64,000 nt of DNA from Fratercula arctica. Its lineage: Eukaryota; Chordata; Aves; Charadriiformes; Alcidae. The position numbers and the translations under genes were made by a program. The stretch lies in the NCBI GenBank assembly GCA_947846985.1, contig CANTUZ010000001.1, positions 171,158,447-171,222,446 on the forward strand, in the 5' to 3' direction. The notes under the pieces were generated by a model, which was not told the origin of the DNA, did no database searches, and worked only from the letters and a program-made list of their open reading frames with translations. Shown here piece after piece: positions 13,401 to 28,100 of this stretch (position 1 is its first letter; every line of letters starts with the position of its first letter).

Positions 13401-16400
13401 AGTATCACTATTGCCCATGCCGGAATACAAGTTATTAAAATTAAAAGCATAAGGGAGAAAAGCAGGACAAGCAAGATAGGCTGTTTTGAACCTGTAATAG
13501 CACCAACAACAGCGTTGCTTATAGATGTTCTCATCTGGAAAAAGAGAAAATGGAATTCTAACATAGATTTTCTCCCTCAAATCATATTCATGTTTCATTG
13601 TGGAGGCTTTCCATGAACAGCTTTGTCTCTCTTTGAGCATATAGGTATCAAACAGAGTGAATGAAAGAGAACATTTAAACAGGAGCAGTAGCACAGACCC
13701 ACAAAAGGATTTTGGTGCCTAACATGGGGTGTAGGCTGAAATGGGGGTCTAATGTATTTGCTGTTATCACTGTTCTGTGGGATTTATGCAAAAGTGGCAG
13801 ACTCATACACCCTGGGTACTTTTAATAATAAAATTCAAGCATAGTTCAATCAAAAACACAGTAAGTTGAGTTACTTCATTCTGCTGTTTCTACATTCAGT
13901 CAGTTTATCTTACTAATACTCAAACACCTGAATATCTTAAATATTTTTGCAGTGCTAAGATAACCTTTAGGTAGTTTAAGGCATCATACTAGAGTACTAT
14001 CAGGAAAGCAAGTTTCTGCAAAACAAGCAAACAAGAAAGTACCAAATTTTTATTCACTTACTGAATTTCAAACACCACAATATACATCAAAAAGAATTTC
14101 AGTTCTTTCACAGAAGGCAATATGATGTAGTAATGATATAAGGAGTGTTGGAAGGGGACTGACTAAATGACATTCATTTGTTTTGAAATTAAAAGAAAAT
14201 GAAACCGTTTCTCCCTCAAGATTGGTATTTCCACTTCAAGCACCTAGAACTAGCATTAAACCTCTTTTAAAGTACTCAAGCCCTACCACACAGATGTAAA
14301 GCTGCAAGATTTTATAACTCAATCAAGACTGTTCTGTTCTCTCATTGAAACAAGAAAAGAAAATAGAAGTGCGTAGGTGATGCAAAGATGAAAAGAAAGG
14401 TTCAAGGAGGCCACTGGGCAAAGTGCGTGCTAGTTCCTATAATTTCCATTACATACTTTTTCAGCTTGCGGAGCATACTCATGGAAAGATTCTTATCAAG
14501 CTCAGTTGTGCCTGTTCCTCTGCCTCTATGTGGAAGGGAAACATTTTAAGTAGTGTCTGTTCAGGGCAGCAAAGCTTACCTTTCTCCAATTGTTCAGGGA
14601 ACATTTTCAATCTAGGCTACAGTTATGAGGTCAGCCTAGATAAGAAGTATATTCACAAGTAATATTCCTTGTTAATGTAATAAAGGGAGAAGTTGCACTG
14701 CTGCTGACAGCTGCTAGAGAACTCAGTACCTCACACCAAATGCTTACTCATCCATTTCTCTAGATAAACCTACCAGGCAGAATTTTTCAGCTCCAGATCA
14801 ACAGCTTCTATTCCTACCATAGCTCCCTTTAATGAATCCATTTCTAGGATTTCTGAGCGTTGTTTCAGAGTGGAAAGCTGAAAAAGTATATTCATATTAC
14901 ACAGATCCCTGAAATCTTAAAAGTTGTTTTATTCAGAGATAGTATTTCCTTACTTCTGGGTCTGGCAGTTCCCAGTGATGGAGCACAACAGCTCATAAAC
15001 TCAATATGAGGCAATAAAAATGTATAAATGCAGGAAATTTAAGATTTGGCATGAAATTTCTTCTTCCACTGCAATAAGTTTCGTTACTTCATTTCTAATT
15101 AGAAACATTTTCCATCATAAAGATGAAAGGGCATGAAGGTGTGTTATATTCCAGAGTTTGCCTCAGGTATTGACAATATGTTTCCCCTCTGTGCTTCAGA
15201 CAGTTGACTGTTTTGGGCCATTTTCAAGGACAGAAATTACAACTTTGTTTTTAATTCAATTACTAGTAGTAGTTCTGTGAGTTCAAAATTGCCCAAATTA
15301 CTATGAGAAAATGCTGTCTATCTTACTTTTCACTTTTTCTGAGAACCACATGTAATGGCTTATTCCTGTGACTGCCAATATGGAACTCATTTAAAATTCT
15401 GTATCAGTGCAAAGTTATCTGTATGTCAACCTATCAATCTTTCAAATGATTTCATGCATTCTGTTGCAAAAGTGTCCAGTATGCAAAGATTTGCTTTATT
15501 CCTTGAGTGGAAATAGATTTTTCAAATAATGCATTTCCCTGTTTTTAGATCTTAGTTGGGACTTTGGTAAGAATTTTGTGACAGAGATTTCCCCCATTTC
15601 CATTAAGTCAGAAATCACTCCCATTGTTTATCACCTCTTAGAAACCTATAATTCTTTTTGCTTTTTATTTTCTGGCTCTTCCATATTACTGAGTGTTGGT
15701 TTGAGTCTTGTAAACCTAAGATCTTGTGTGTGACATGTCTACAGCAGTTCCAGATTATTTAGTCAATATTAGTCTAGTTATCACGTACATTACAGAAGGA
15801 ATATCTCTATTGATTGAGAAAAAACTGTAACCCAATGTTGTTAGCTTTATACTCAAGAAGCACTGAACCCAAAATGGCTACCGCAGAATAGCAAGTGATG
15901 TATATACCTTCTTTACACAGTAACATGGGGACTGAGTGGACACCAAGGCCATTGCTATGTGTGAACATCACCAGTAGAGAAACAGAAGGCTCTGCTCTCC
16001 CATTTACAGAGGATGTTAAGGGTAGGGAGAATGACAGTGAGAAAGGCTGGCTGTTTAGTAGCAACATTTAGTGCAGTGAGCAGTTCCTATACTAAATTCT
16101 CTCTTTCTTACCAGTTCCATGTCAATACAAATGCAGTCAGACCTTGATTACTATTGCAGTGAACGATAAATAGCTTTGAGACAATATCAAACAAAAGCAT
16201 AAGTGATTCTGTGATAACGAAGACACAAGAAACACATTACAGGTGCTGAATTTCAAGAAGAGACAAAAAGTAAACCAAACAATTTTATCTGGATTTTTTC
16301 CATGATAAGTATTTTAAAATCACCAACTAGTTTTTAAAAATATTGTGATTTGGAAGTAGAAACCCATGAAAAGAGAGGTTGAATATGAGCAAGATGAGAA

Positions 16401-18608
16401 ATGAAAACAGGAGAATCCCTGAGTATTTTATGTGAAATGCCTCTGTCTTTCTCCTGGAAGACCAGAAAGCAAGGCTTCTTTCCTACTCTGCTTTAGTTAG
16501 CTTGGCAACAGACCACTGTGTCCAGTATGAGTGGGGTGGTCTAGCGTCTTATTGTTAGCGTCTCTCCACCTAACATTGCTATTATAAAAAGGCCATTCCA
16601 GCTTCCTAAACAGGAAGATTGAACTGACATAAGTGGAAGTATATGTCATTCCTTTTGCCTGTGTGTTTTGTTTTTTGTTTTCCTTCGGCTGGAAAATCAG
16701 GACTGCCATTTTCCTTCTACATTCACCCAACTTGAGTGCATAACATAACAGCTCACAGTACTACTCACGATAGACCATAACCCTATCTTCCTCACTGCAT
16801 AGGTTAACAGAGACAATTTGCATGAATAATTACAGTGTCGAAAGGAGCTAGAGGCCTAACCTGTATGTAACTACCATCTCCATGTGATTTATTTTCCTAG
16901 TTTTTCCTTTAGAAATAAAACAAGCCACTCGCCACAGATAAAAAAACTGAATTCAAAGGTGTTATGTGTCAAAGCAACACTTCTGGTGAATTCTTGCTCC
17001 CTATCAACCTCTTTTATAGTTTACACTTGAAATTTCCAGCTCAAGGTTATCAGTTGAATTGCTTCAGCTGTTCATCTGAAGAGCCACCCACTCATAAGTA
17101 AAAATGACTACTACAAAAATAAAATCCTGACAGGAAATAAATGAAATTCATAACTCCCAGCACAAAACTAGTGGGGGTTTTTTTTCAGGAGTAGCTTTTT
17201 TCATTTACTACTTTACTCTTTCTCCATTAAATAAATATTAATTATGGTGTTTATCTATACTGGTGCTTCATTCTCTGTTTCCCAGAATTTGCAAAGTTAT
17301 CCTTGGATTTGCGATGATGAGGAGCGCTTTTAAACAGTATTGTATTTTTCCATGACTTAACAGTTGTATAGAACATAATGTAGCAGGCAGGAATCTGCAT
17401 GTATTTAATTAACACTACCAATCTGCCAGTCCTGTAGGATTCACCTTTAATTGTGTTCATTATATAGTTTGATTGTGTTTGATACAGTTAGGTTTCTAAA
17501 CTTAGTATGTGCCATAAATAGCGTTGCCCATGGCACAGGTCTCCCGTGCAGTATTCAGGTCTCCCTGCAGTACTCAGGTCAGCAGATTTGCAGTTGTCCT
17601 GTACCATAAATGAAAAAAGACATTGAAGACCAACCTTTCTGGTGCACACAATTTTTCTAAATTTAGAAATTTATTCAAAAAAGCTGACCAGATATAGCAT
17701 GATAGTTGTGTCCCGTAAGAAATTATCCACATCAAAGAACTGATGTGTACGAAATGTTTTGCTATGGTAAATTCTTTCGGGGGTTAAAAAACACAACAAA
17801 AAATGAAGGCAGGATTTATTCCAAAGCCTGTTAATGGTATTTGCAAAGAGCATTTATGAGTCAGAATGCAAAGTTTGCTCCATGGTGACTTAATTTGCCA
17901 GCCAAGAATTGCTCTCAAGCTCTGCTAATCAAAAGATTGAAATGCAGCCTTTGGGATCAGGCTCAGCCTATTAGTCAGAAGTTGAGAGAATTTAGTGAGG
18001 TTAACAGACCAACCTTAGAATCCTTCCTCCAAAATACCATTAGTTTTTCCACTTTGCCACTCCAGTAGAGTGAAATCTCAGCACAATGCAAGACAGATTA
18101 CACATGTAAATGCCTATTAATAATAAAGACAGGTAGGTGTGTCTCTTTCACAGTTCAGGAAAATTACCATGGTTTCTGAAGGCCTTATGAACTTCAGAAG
18201 CCCATTGCTGAATATACCACAATCTAGTTATTTAAAGGTTAGATGACAAATCAGTGAGATAGTTGGCTGTATGAATAATAGTTTTTTCTTCAAACGGATG
18301 TCTTCTAATGCAATGGTTTTATTATCATCTAATATAATTTCTTGTTTTGCCTCGTTTAGAAAGTTAAAAAAAAACATCAGACATCTCTCCTCTTACTTGG
18401 TCTCATGTAATCACATATAAATGTTCTTCAAAACACTCCTAGTGCACCCTCTTCATAATTCATGACTACCAATTGCCAGGTCTTCCTTTGAATGCTCTTT
18501 GTGTCTTCAACAGTGAAAAACTAGTAAAATTGGCATTAGCAGTACTGTTAAGATACTCTGCAGGGGAATTCACAAAAAGATATGCATCTATAGCTATGCT
18601 TAACTTCT
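10456..18608. other. Intergenic DNA, no gene recognised
   Basis: This is AT-rich sequence with only short open frames. A direct repeat of GAATTAGGTAGATAAA-type units lies at about 11,346-11,378. Near 17,540-17,580 there is a short imperfect duplication of GCAGTATTCAGGTC. I see no coding family, CpG island or RNA gene. Confidence 0.55.
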
Positions 18609-19102
18609 AGAATCACAGTCTGGTTGAAGTAAAGGGACCTCTGGTGGGCATCTAGTTCATTCCCCTGCCCAAGCAGGGCCACCTAGAGCTGGTTGCCCTG
18701 GACCATGTTCAGGCAGCTTTTTAATATCCCCAAGGAGAGAGACTCCACAGCCTCTCTGGGCAACCAGTGCTCCATCACCCTCACAGTAAAAAAGTGTTTC
18801 CTGATGTTCAGAGGGAACCTCCTGTGTTTCAGTTTGCCTCTGATCCTGTCACCAGGCACCACTGAAAAGAGCCCAGCTCCACCTTCTTTACACCCTCCCA
18901 TCATGATGAGATCCCCCTGAGCCACCCTTTCTCCTGGCTGAACAGCCTCAGCCTTTCCCTCATAGGACAGATGCTCCAGTCCTTTAATCATCTTAGTGGC
19001 CCTTCACTGGACTCTCCTCACTATATCCATGTCTCTGTTATACTGGGGAGCCCAGAACTGGACACAGTACTCCATGGGTGGCCTTACCAGTACTGAGTAG
19101 AA
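18609..19102 (-). mobile_element. CR1 LINE 3' end (3' UTR plus tail of ORF2)
   Basis: In reverse complement this is a well-conserved CR1 3' end. On the plus strand it begins with AGAATCACAGTCTGGTTGAA and proceeds through the typical blocks: GGGACCTCTGG, CCACCTAGAGC, CAGCCTCTCTGGGCAACC, CCTGATGTTCAGAGGGAACC, GGCTGAACAGCC and CCCAGAACTGGACACAGTAC. It stops near 19,102, where similarity to CR1 fades, consistent with a severe 5' truncation to about 0.5 kb. No coding capacity remains. It is less decayed than the copies near 32-33 kb. Confidence 0.93.
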
Positions 19103-22100
19103 AAATGCACCACTATATAGTACTTCACACTTCAAACATACACCAACATTTTCTGCAGAGCAGAAGTGACATAAATAAGTTGTTTTGGTACTTCCAGGTT
19201 TCAGAACCGGTACTTCTAAATTTCTTTTTCAATTACTGTACTAGATACACTGACAGCAATTAATTTAATAAAACAGACTGTGTGGTATATTCATCTATTA
19301 CGTGTAATTCTGTGCATACATACACATCTGTATTTCATACAGGAAAGAGATATTCAGAAGACCCCAGTTATGCTGAATTTAGTATCATTTTATGCAGAGT
19401 CTCAGCTTTCTCTGTGTTACCATAGGGTTTAAGTCGTTGTTGAATAATTCAACACTATACTTTTCACTGTTGGAACTTTCATTTATGCTGCTATTAGGTT
19501 CTCATCTGACAGACAGCTATGGTCCTTGCAACTCTCTTCTTATCTGGAGAAGTAATTTTATTTTCTTACCCAGTGCTCATGCCAACCATGCACATCATTT
19601 CCCTTGTCTCTCCTTCTGTAAAGACATTTTCCCTGACATTTGCCTCTTGGATTTCATAATTTTAGAGAAGATTCAAGCCAGTGACTACTTAAATCATCTT
19701 CAGGCATATACATTCTCCAGCAGCTGTTTCTATTTAACCATGCTTCTTGAACTTCAAGGAAGCCTATGAGAGGCCTGTAAGATTTTTTTTTTTTTTTCTG
19801 CTGATCCAGAAAATCATGCACTTACTTGGGTTTGAATATCTTCTCTTTCACACTTTCATAGCCCAGCAGAGGTCTTAGTAATTCTTGGACACAATTTTAA
19901 AAGGGTTGCAAGATTAACAAGTAAACAAACAAGTAAAATAATATATGTCTTGTGTACAAAGAAAGCTTAACCCTTTCCACAAACAACCACCAAAGGAAGC
20001 CCCGAGAGTGTTATGCAATTCTCAGGAAGTGATCTGAAAAACAAATAACAATGGGACTTTTTTCTTTGAAGACTGCTGTCAGGCATCTCTGTCATTTAAT
20101 AACTACTCAGGCAAATGATCATGATACGGACTATCCTCAAATGATGAATAAGGGTTTCAATATCCTCCTTCCATCTGCAAACACTCAAGCTGACAGGTAC
20201 CTTCAGGACTCTCAGGGATGCTTTGCTGATTTTTATCACATTTACATCATTGCGATAAAACTTATCAGCAATATGTCAGTAAATATAGCAATGAGAAAAT
20301 AGGAATTTTATATATTTCAGATTACTTCTGTCAATGACTTATGCTTAAATACATACTGCATCAACCTGTCTGTGGTGAACTGATGTTCTTTATTACATCA
20401 GTTCTATATCAGGTAAATTTTTGATGGAACACAAAATTTGGATATATTCAAGGGACAAGCTTACCAGAGATTTATTCATATTAATTTCAGGGCTCTGCAA
20501 ACATACATAGGACTCATCCTCTTATCAGAAAATTCCCTGTTATCAAAAGGTTTTCTTCAGATGTTTGCTTTGATTATATTAACAAAATAACTTTAAAAAC
20601 CACTCATTTTTAATATTATAATAAATTCTGCCAGGAAATGATCAGACAGGATCTGAATGTTAAGCAGAGACAGCATACAGAGGTTTCATATTACAAGTTC
20701 CTTTACTTTTAAAAATTAAATACTTTGGTAATGGAACAGTTCAACGAAGCATTCATCTGAAATACCCAAAATTAAAAACACCACAATAATTAATACAAAT
20801 ACTTGTTACGAGGAAATAATATAAACAGGACCGATAAGGAGATGACATTTTGCTCCCTCATAACAAAAACTGAATTGCAGTTCAGGGCTTAGAGGGACCT
20901 GTACCCAATGAATACAGAAAAGGTAAAGCTACTAGACTTCTGTTGGCAGAACTGACAATAAGAAGAAAAGCAGCAACTTTGATCCTAAAAGTAAGTTATA
21001 CTGAAAGATGACAAAAAGTTATCAAGTAGTACAAATGAAATATAGCTTAATACTAAAACCATGTTATTAATTTTTATAAAAATATATAGGCTTTTGTTTG
21101 TTAGGCATAATAAAACTTCCGTATATCCAGCATATGTAAATCACAACATCCATTGCAAACCCAGATGTAATGGCACATTGCAGATTAATGAAGAAAAGCA
21201 AGGTGTGGTGTGTAGGTGTAAGAAACACAGGAAAATGAGCCCAGGAGCGAGGAGAAAGAATGATACTGATCCTATGAAAAGACCTGGGATGCTGATACCT
21301 TGCTGATTAGACTGCTAAGACTTCAATTAGATTAACAATAAGTTCTTTTTGGCTTTGCCTATGAGGTTCTCCCTTTTTCCCATAAGATGATTTTGAGTGT
21401 AACAAGTTGGTGGGACTTCAAGCACCTATTCTGTAACTCAGATGCAACAGACTGGGAACAGATTGAGACAGTTTGAGATTGTAAAGGGGTGAATGGCTGG
21501 AAGAAAGATAAATTGCAGCAATGGACCATCACAGATTAAAGGGAAGAAAAGAATAGGTGCCATTTTCAAGATTACAAAAATAATTTTTATTACTTATATA
21601 AATATATTTTAAAGAAATTTTTATATATATATTTCCCTATATTAAGGGGGAAGACGTTATACAGTGTGACAAAGTAACAAGTACCCTTTTTTTCAAGATC
21701 TGGAGAAGAGAAAAACATCAGGCCTAATAACAACATTCAAAACTAAGATACAAATGACGAAGGGGTCTGTAAGAAAGGGAGAAGTGATCGTATCATTCGT
21801 GTCATTTTGCTAACAGTCAGCCTCACAGCCTGCTTTGCCAATCACCAAGAATAGCAGCAGTCACCCAGCAAGGAGAACTGATTACAGACAGTGAAAGGTA
21901 AGGACAAAGAGTTTGTTCCTTTGCTGGGATTCCTGGCTCCTCAAATGTTGAATATTTATGTTAACTTATCACTGCAGTTCACATACTTCAAATGCAATGC
22001 ATAAATTATTCTGTGCGTTACTGAAAACTAAATGGCATTTTCTTTGTAGTTGGCTATTCTGGACACAATAAAGTAAATTATGGTTAAATAATTGATGTCT

Positions 22101-25100
22101 TTGTTGCTGTCTTTTCTAATCCTGTGACTGTTAGTGAGAGCAGTGACTTAAGTTTCTAATTATGACGAATCTCTCTTGCCTGTGGAAAACAGATCAGAGC
22201 ATGAAAGAAAACACACCAATTCAGGTAGCTGCTGTCAGAAGCCGCATGTAAGATGACATCATCCAGTGCTAAAAGACTACAAACACGAAATATGCTTTAA
22301 AGGTGCCTATACCCCATCAGTCTGCTATTGCCTGAGATTGTGAATGTATGTGTGTTGCTAACAGGCACTGCAAAGATAATTAGAGAAAGTCCCACAAGCA
22401 TTTCCTTGCAATTTTTGCTGTAATAGTTCACAAGATGCTGCTCTTTTTTTTTCTCTGGGAGACTTTAGAATTACTCAGATCCTTTCAGAATGAATGCTGA
22501 GTGATCCCTTCACTTCCAAAGCTCTCATCCATGCAGCTTCTTAAGTCTTTGCTCAACTTTTCCCCAACCAATCCCACATTTTTGGAACCTTGTCGGACTG
22601 CTGACAGGATGAAATACATAGCACTTCACATAGACATTCCTTGCTTCCCATAAGCTGTATGAAGACAGCAGTATAATTCATGTTTCTTGATAGATCCCAA
22701 AGTCTGATAGTCTCAAATGTTACAGCAGTTGTCTAAAGCTGAATCTCTGCTGTGTTTGGAGAGGAGTAAAAGAAGAGGAAATAGTTCTGAATAATTTGCT
22801 TCCTTTGAAACATCCTCCACTATTGATGATCTCTCTTGTCTTATTTTAAGTCTGTCTGCACACAAAAAATCCTTTTGGGTTCATCCAGTGTTTCTTGATC
22901 CCCAAACATCAGTCAGGAAAAAAAGTATGAGTAATCAGAAGGTTGTAATCAAGTGTGACCTATCATTGACACAGTGATGTCAACAGTCAAGATAAGCAAA
23001 CCTTATCCCTGTAGCCCAGATAGAAACAAAGGCCCAAAGTAACTAAAATTCATCTCCATACAGCTGTCTCATTCCTTTGCTAGTGATGTGCTGGAGCCTT
23101 CTGCAGCAATGCTTTCCTGTGACTAGAAAGTCATGGCACTCTGTTGGATTGCGCAATGACCAAGGATGGATGCTTACAGGAAGCCCTATGAGACAGAAGA
23201 GTCATGCTAGATCCAAATATTGCAGGAAAACTCACAGCAGCTTGAATGTGACCTCTAGGCCTAACACTGACCAGTACAAAGCAGAAAGCTGATGTTTATA
23301 ATTTCCAAAATCTCTGACCATCTGTTCTCTAAAGCTTTACAGTATTTATATTCTGCACATGCCTAAGCAACCAGGCCAGCTTTGTATCTGATTTATAATC
23401 CTGCTCCCTGAAATTACTTCATTATATTAGAAAAGTAGTCTTAAAAAAAATGGGAGTGGGAACCCCTTCCCTTTTAAATTGCTACATCTAACATCTGGAA
23501 CATGCCCGTCTTTGTGTATGCTGTTCTATATGACTGACACCAAATCCCTAATGAATATCATTTAATGCCTGCAGTATCCTGACATTGCACTGGTAGAAAC
23601 ATTTAAATTCCCATTTTTGAGATAATTGAAGCTTGGCTTAAATGGGCTCCACAACATTCATTTTGGTACAAACAAAACAATAATTTTTCCTCTTTTTTTA
23701 ATTCTCAGTGATGCAAGGCTAAAATGCCTTTCAGTGCCAGCTACATTTTGTTTTGGGGTTAGTGAAAAATGAAGTAATGCCTTTAAAATGCCTAACAGCT
23801 GGTGATGGAAGCCTGATCCAGGAGATTCTCAACACCTGCAGTTCGGCTTTGCCCTGGAGTGTTGACCATCTCTGTACTGAAATATTTACCAACCCACTGA
23901 TGGGCAAAACACATCTTTGCTTTGCCTGGTCTCTTGGATTTCTTCAGTTCTTTTGTCCCTGTGGATGCTAGTAATCTAATCTGTTACTAATAACATCAAC
24001 CCTATAAACTATTGAATGCAATTGATAAATTATGTCTCAAAGAGTACTTGCTATGCTCAGCATAAAGGTTAACTGTTCTTCTTCGCTTGTCCACAATGCT
24101 GTTTTGTTTAGCTAGCTTGTAGAATAACGCCCATTGTGTTTTCTTTAGCTGCACTCCATGTAATTTATGTTTCCATGGGGGAACAGGAGGAGTGGCTTTG
24201 AATAATGCAAGTTCAAAAGCCCAAGAGTTCTCAACGGAAGCATTCCCCTACTCAACTTTCCAGGGAATTAGCACAGCTCAATATCTTGCAGCGCTGGATC
24301 GTAAAATATCCTTCACGCCTCGCTCTAATTCATTTGGTGCGTATACATGTACACAGAGACTCAGATCCTGCATGTATCTCTGAAAGTGGTTTTAGACTTC
24401 ATTTCTCAGGGGTTGAATGCCATAGAAACACAGTTAAAAAGCATTTTCTGCACTTATTATTAACAAAGTCCCTTAGCAGGCCAGTCTCACAGCACAAAAT
24501 CCACTTAAATACTCTATTGAATACACTATAGTAGATTTACGGATGTAAATAGCCTTTAGCTTTTATCAGAAATACCAACACAGGCATTAAGAACGGTAGC
24601 ATTGGGACCTCTAGGTATATCAAACATGGTATTTTAACTGAAGTGGGGTGAGCAAGGAATAATAGCATGACTATCAAGGAAACTGGGGGAGGAGGGGAAG
24701 GGCATCAAACTGTCATATTCTGTCTCCCAAGAGACAGTCTTATTGCATCAAGTCATCTGACCTGACAGAGCTAGCCAAGGGATATTTTTTGTGACACAAA
24801 AGCAGATTAAAATTTAACATTTTTATAAAAAAGTGTTGGCTTTTAAGCTCACTTGTTGTTGCCAGACCTTTTGAACCATAGCCACTTTCCAACCTGCAAA
24901 CTGTTTCAAGGTTCAACATGTACCTGTTTCATGAAACCTTGTATCGAATGCCCATCCTACTCCTAAGCCCAGAAACATGGCTCAGCAGAAAGAGAAGGAG
25001 ATAGCCAATAGCCCTCTTCCTTCCTGGTGAGAACATCTTTCAACGGGGAAGGACAGTCAACACATGAATTTTGAGCAGTATGATCTCAGGAAGTTAAAAG

Positions 25101-28100
25101 ATGTCATCTTGTAGAGCAGAGTTAGTGCTGCTCCTTGGGCTCCTCAGCCAGGACCAGCTAAGGAGCCTTTGTGAACTGTGGCACAGCAATTTAGCTTGCT
25201 TTGCTACTCCTGCGGGATCTCACAGTTTTTCTAGGGACATTCTCCATTAATTTTAGGCTGCTCCTAATGGGAACCAAAAACACGGTGGCTCCACTGCAGC
25301 TCAGCTCTGCCCCCTTGTGCATACAGCCTTATGGTATGACCAAATACTGGCTACCATGTTACTCCATATCAAGCCATTTTCTTCAATACAGAGCTTGCTC
25401 ACAGCTGAAAAAAAAAAAAAAAAAAAAAAGTCTTTTGGTGTCTCCTGCCCTCAGTGTTGTAACAGTATTCAGTTTTACAGCACTAGCAGAGCAACAGCCA
25501 CAGAAGTGGAGGGGGCCAGTGCAGGTCGAAGTGGCCAGGAACACTTCTAGGGGCTGTGGGTAGGTGATGAGGTCCCACATTTTCCTCTCCTACTAAACGA
25601 AGGCAGGATCTACCCTGCCAGCAGACAGCATTTTGTCATATAACACAGATAAGGGCTGTCAGAGCCCCATCAGGACTGCTGTCTCTCGCTGCACGGCAAG
25701 CAGGGAGTGCTCACCTTTGGCATGACTGCGGGGTTCAGGAAGGCAGCCATAGGGCAGGGATATGCCATGTGCTGCTCTCTCTATTTTGTTGCCCAAGTTG
25801 GTTATGCTTGAAGCCAGCTCTGCTTCTACATTATTGGCCTGGAAGATGAGCACTGTGTTGTGGGAAAAACTTCTCCTTCAACAGCTACACAGAGTGAAAA
25901 TGTAAAGCGCATGTAATTGATGGGGGATTGTATTGCAAGGTCTGGATACAGAGGGGAAAATCCTTACAGCTCCACACCTTATGGTTCTAATCCTGCACCA
26001 GAAGATGAATCTGAATCAAGATCCTGAAATCCCCTGCTCTTTGGAAATTGTTACCTGTTCCTAATAATAGTCCTGTTCTCTTGGAAATTCCCCGCAGCAC
26101 AGCCAGCTTCAGCAGTTTTACATAAAGACAGTTCTGAAATCCCTCACAAGCTAGGGAAACAGACACAGCTTTTCTTTTGCATGGATGCTAAGAATCCACA
26201 GGTATCTCTGGAGGGAAAAAAGAAAACAGACTTGAAATCCCTCACTGGCCCATCTGTGAGATAAGGAGTTTCCCTTCTTGCTGCCAGAGAACTCAAGCTC
26301 AAAATAGTCTGTTCAGCCTCACTTCAGTAGGAGAAAAAAAAATGAATAAACTGCAAAACTCAGACCTTTTGCAAAGAGCAAATGAAAAAATGACAAGTTT
26401 AGCAAATTCCCATCCCACAGCCTGCTGATAACAGTGCCCTTCTCTTGCTATTGCCCTCACATAGTTTCTGGACTATCCGGTCTTCTGATACCCAGTTCTC
26501 CCTGTCTGCAATCCACTGACATTGCCTTAGTCATGCATATCCAAGTCTAACTCTAACTGCCCATGCAGGTTTCACACACAGCACTGGAGAGTACAACACA
26601 GAGACATTCAACCTTACGAAGTTCGCTTTGGTTCAGCAAAGCTTATTAGTTCAGTCTTAGTAAATGATGGACATAGTACATTGTCTCATGCTCCATTCTG
26701 GTTAGTAACTCAGAATGGAAGGGAAGGTCAGGAGACATTCCCCAGCGGGTATGGCTAAAGCGAACCTGGAGATAGGAGATCGAGCTGCTGGACTCAAACT
26801 TATTCTCATCACCCAGACTTCTCAAGTTCTTCCCTCTGTCTTAGCACATGAGATATCATCAGGTGATAAAAAGAGTAGCTCACATGACAATAGGAAGGAC
26901 AGCAGTAATAGGCTATAGTAACTGTATTAGGCTGGTCCAGGTGTCTTGTAGCTGCATGTCATTGCATACGGGGCCTCATCCTGCTACATTTTCAGCAGTG
27001 CACCTCCACTACTCACTGGCAGATAGCAGTTTAGGTCAATCGGCGTACCTAGTAAAGAGGATCCTGGACAGAGAAACTAAATGTATTCCACCAATACAGA
27101 TGAGTGAAATGCAAGTGTCACTGCAGGAAGGATGCTGGACAAGAGCTAGATATGAGTGGCTTGCTCTCATGGTATGAAATTTTCAAGGTAAAGAAAAGGT
27201 AAAAATAAAGATCGGCAGCACTTCTTTTCCTCAGATGAATCCTTTTGAGGATTATGAGGATTCATTCCTCTACCATATAATCAGTGCTGTTCCTTTGCTG
27301 ATTTTATTAGCTGATTTTATTAGCTTCATGGCTGGACCAGCAGAAGTAGATTCAGCTATCTTTGCATAATGTAATATGTAATGAGCTACTTCGGGCAGAT
27401 CCTCAATGCATCCGGGGCAATTCAGTACATTAAGTACATATAGTAGCCAGGGTTAAGGTACAGGAGGGCATTGTACAAAAAATCAGTATTACTTAGGACA
27501 AAAGACAAAAATGGATTCAGAAAAAAAAAGCAGAGCAGAATCAAGCGAGGACATCATTTCTTTCCAATAACTTCTCTCCCTCACCCTGCCACCTCACCCT
27601 CTGGCGAAGCAGGAGGCCTTGGTCAGGGATACTCTTATGGTCTACTTTTTTGTGCTACTGCAGGGAACAAACCACAAGGTAAAGCCGAGTTGGTCCCTAT
27701 GCCCACGCTTCACTCTGGTACAATTCCCCAACTCACATAACACTCACCAACTTAGGAGTGACTGCCTTGTCTGCTATGTCTCAATATAGGTAGAGTCAGG
27801 AATCTAGAGTTTCACTGTAGGTCACAGCAGAAGGGTATCTCTGGAAAGACGCTAAAGAGGCCTATGAATCATTGACAGACTAAGAGTGTTCTTGGGTGGA
27901 GACATAAATGGCCTGGGATACCCTCACATGAATTGGCCACTGGCAATAAGTCCAGTGGTCACTATGCTCAGAACCACTACCTCCAGCAGCTGCTCGCAGG
28001 GCACAATTAACTATATGTTCTTGAGAGCAATTTGCTTGACTAGGCAAAGAGATGCAACAAAAGGTGGCTTCTTATGCCAATGCAGGGAGATGATACCATC

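Noticed and set aside
19392..19769. 125-codon plus-strand frame
   Set aside because: Composition-driven frame without domain or splice context, following a CR1 end in AT-rich DNA.
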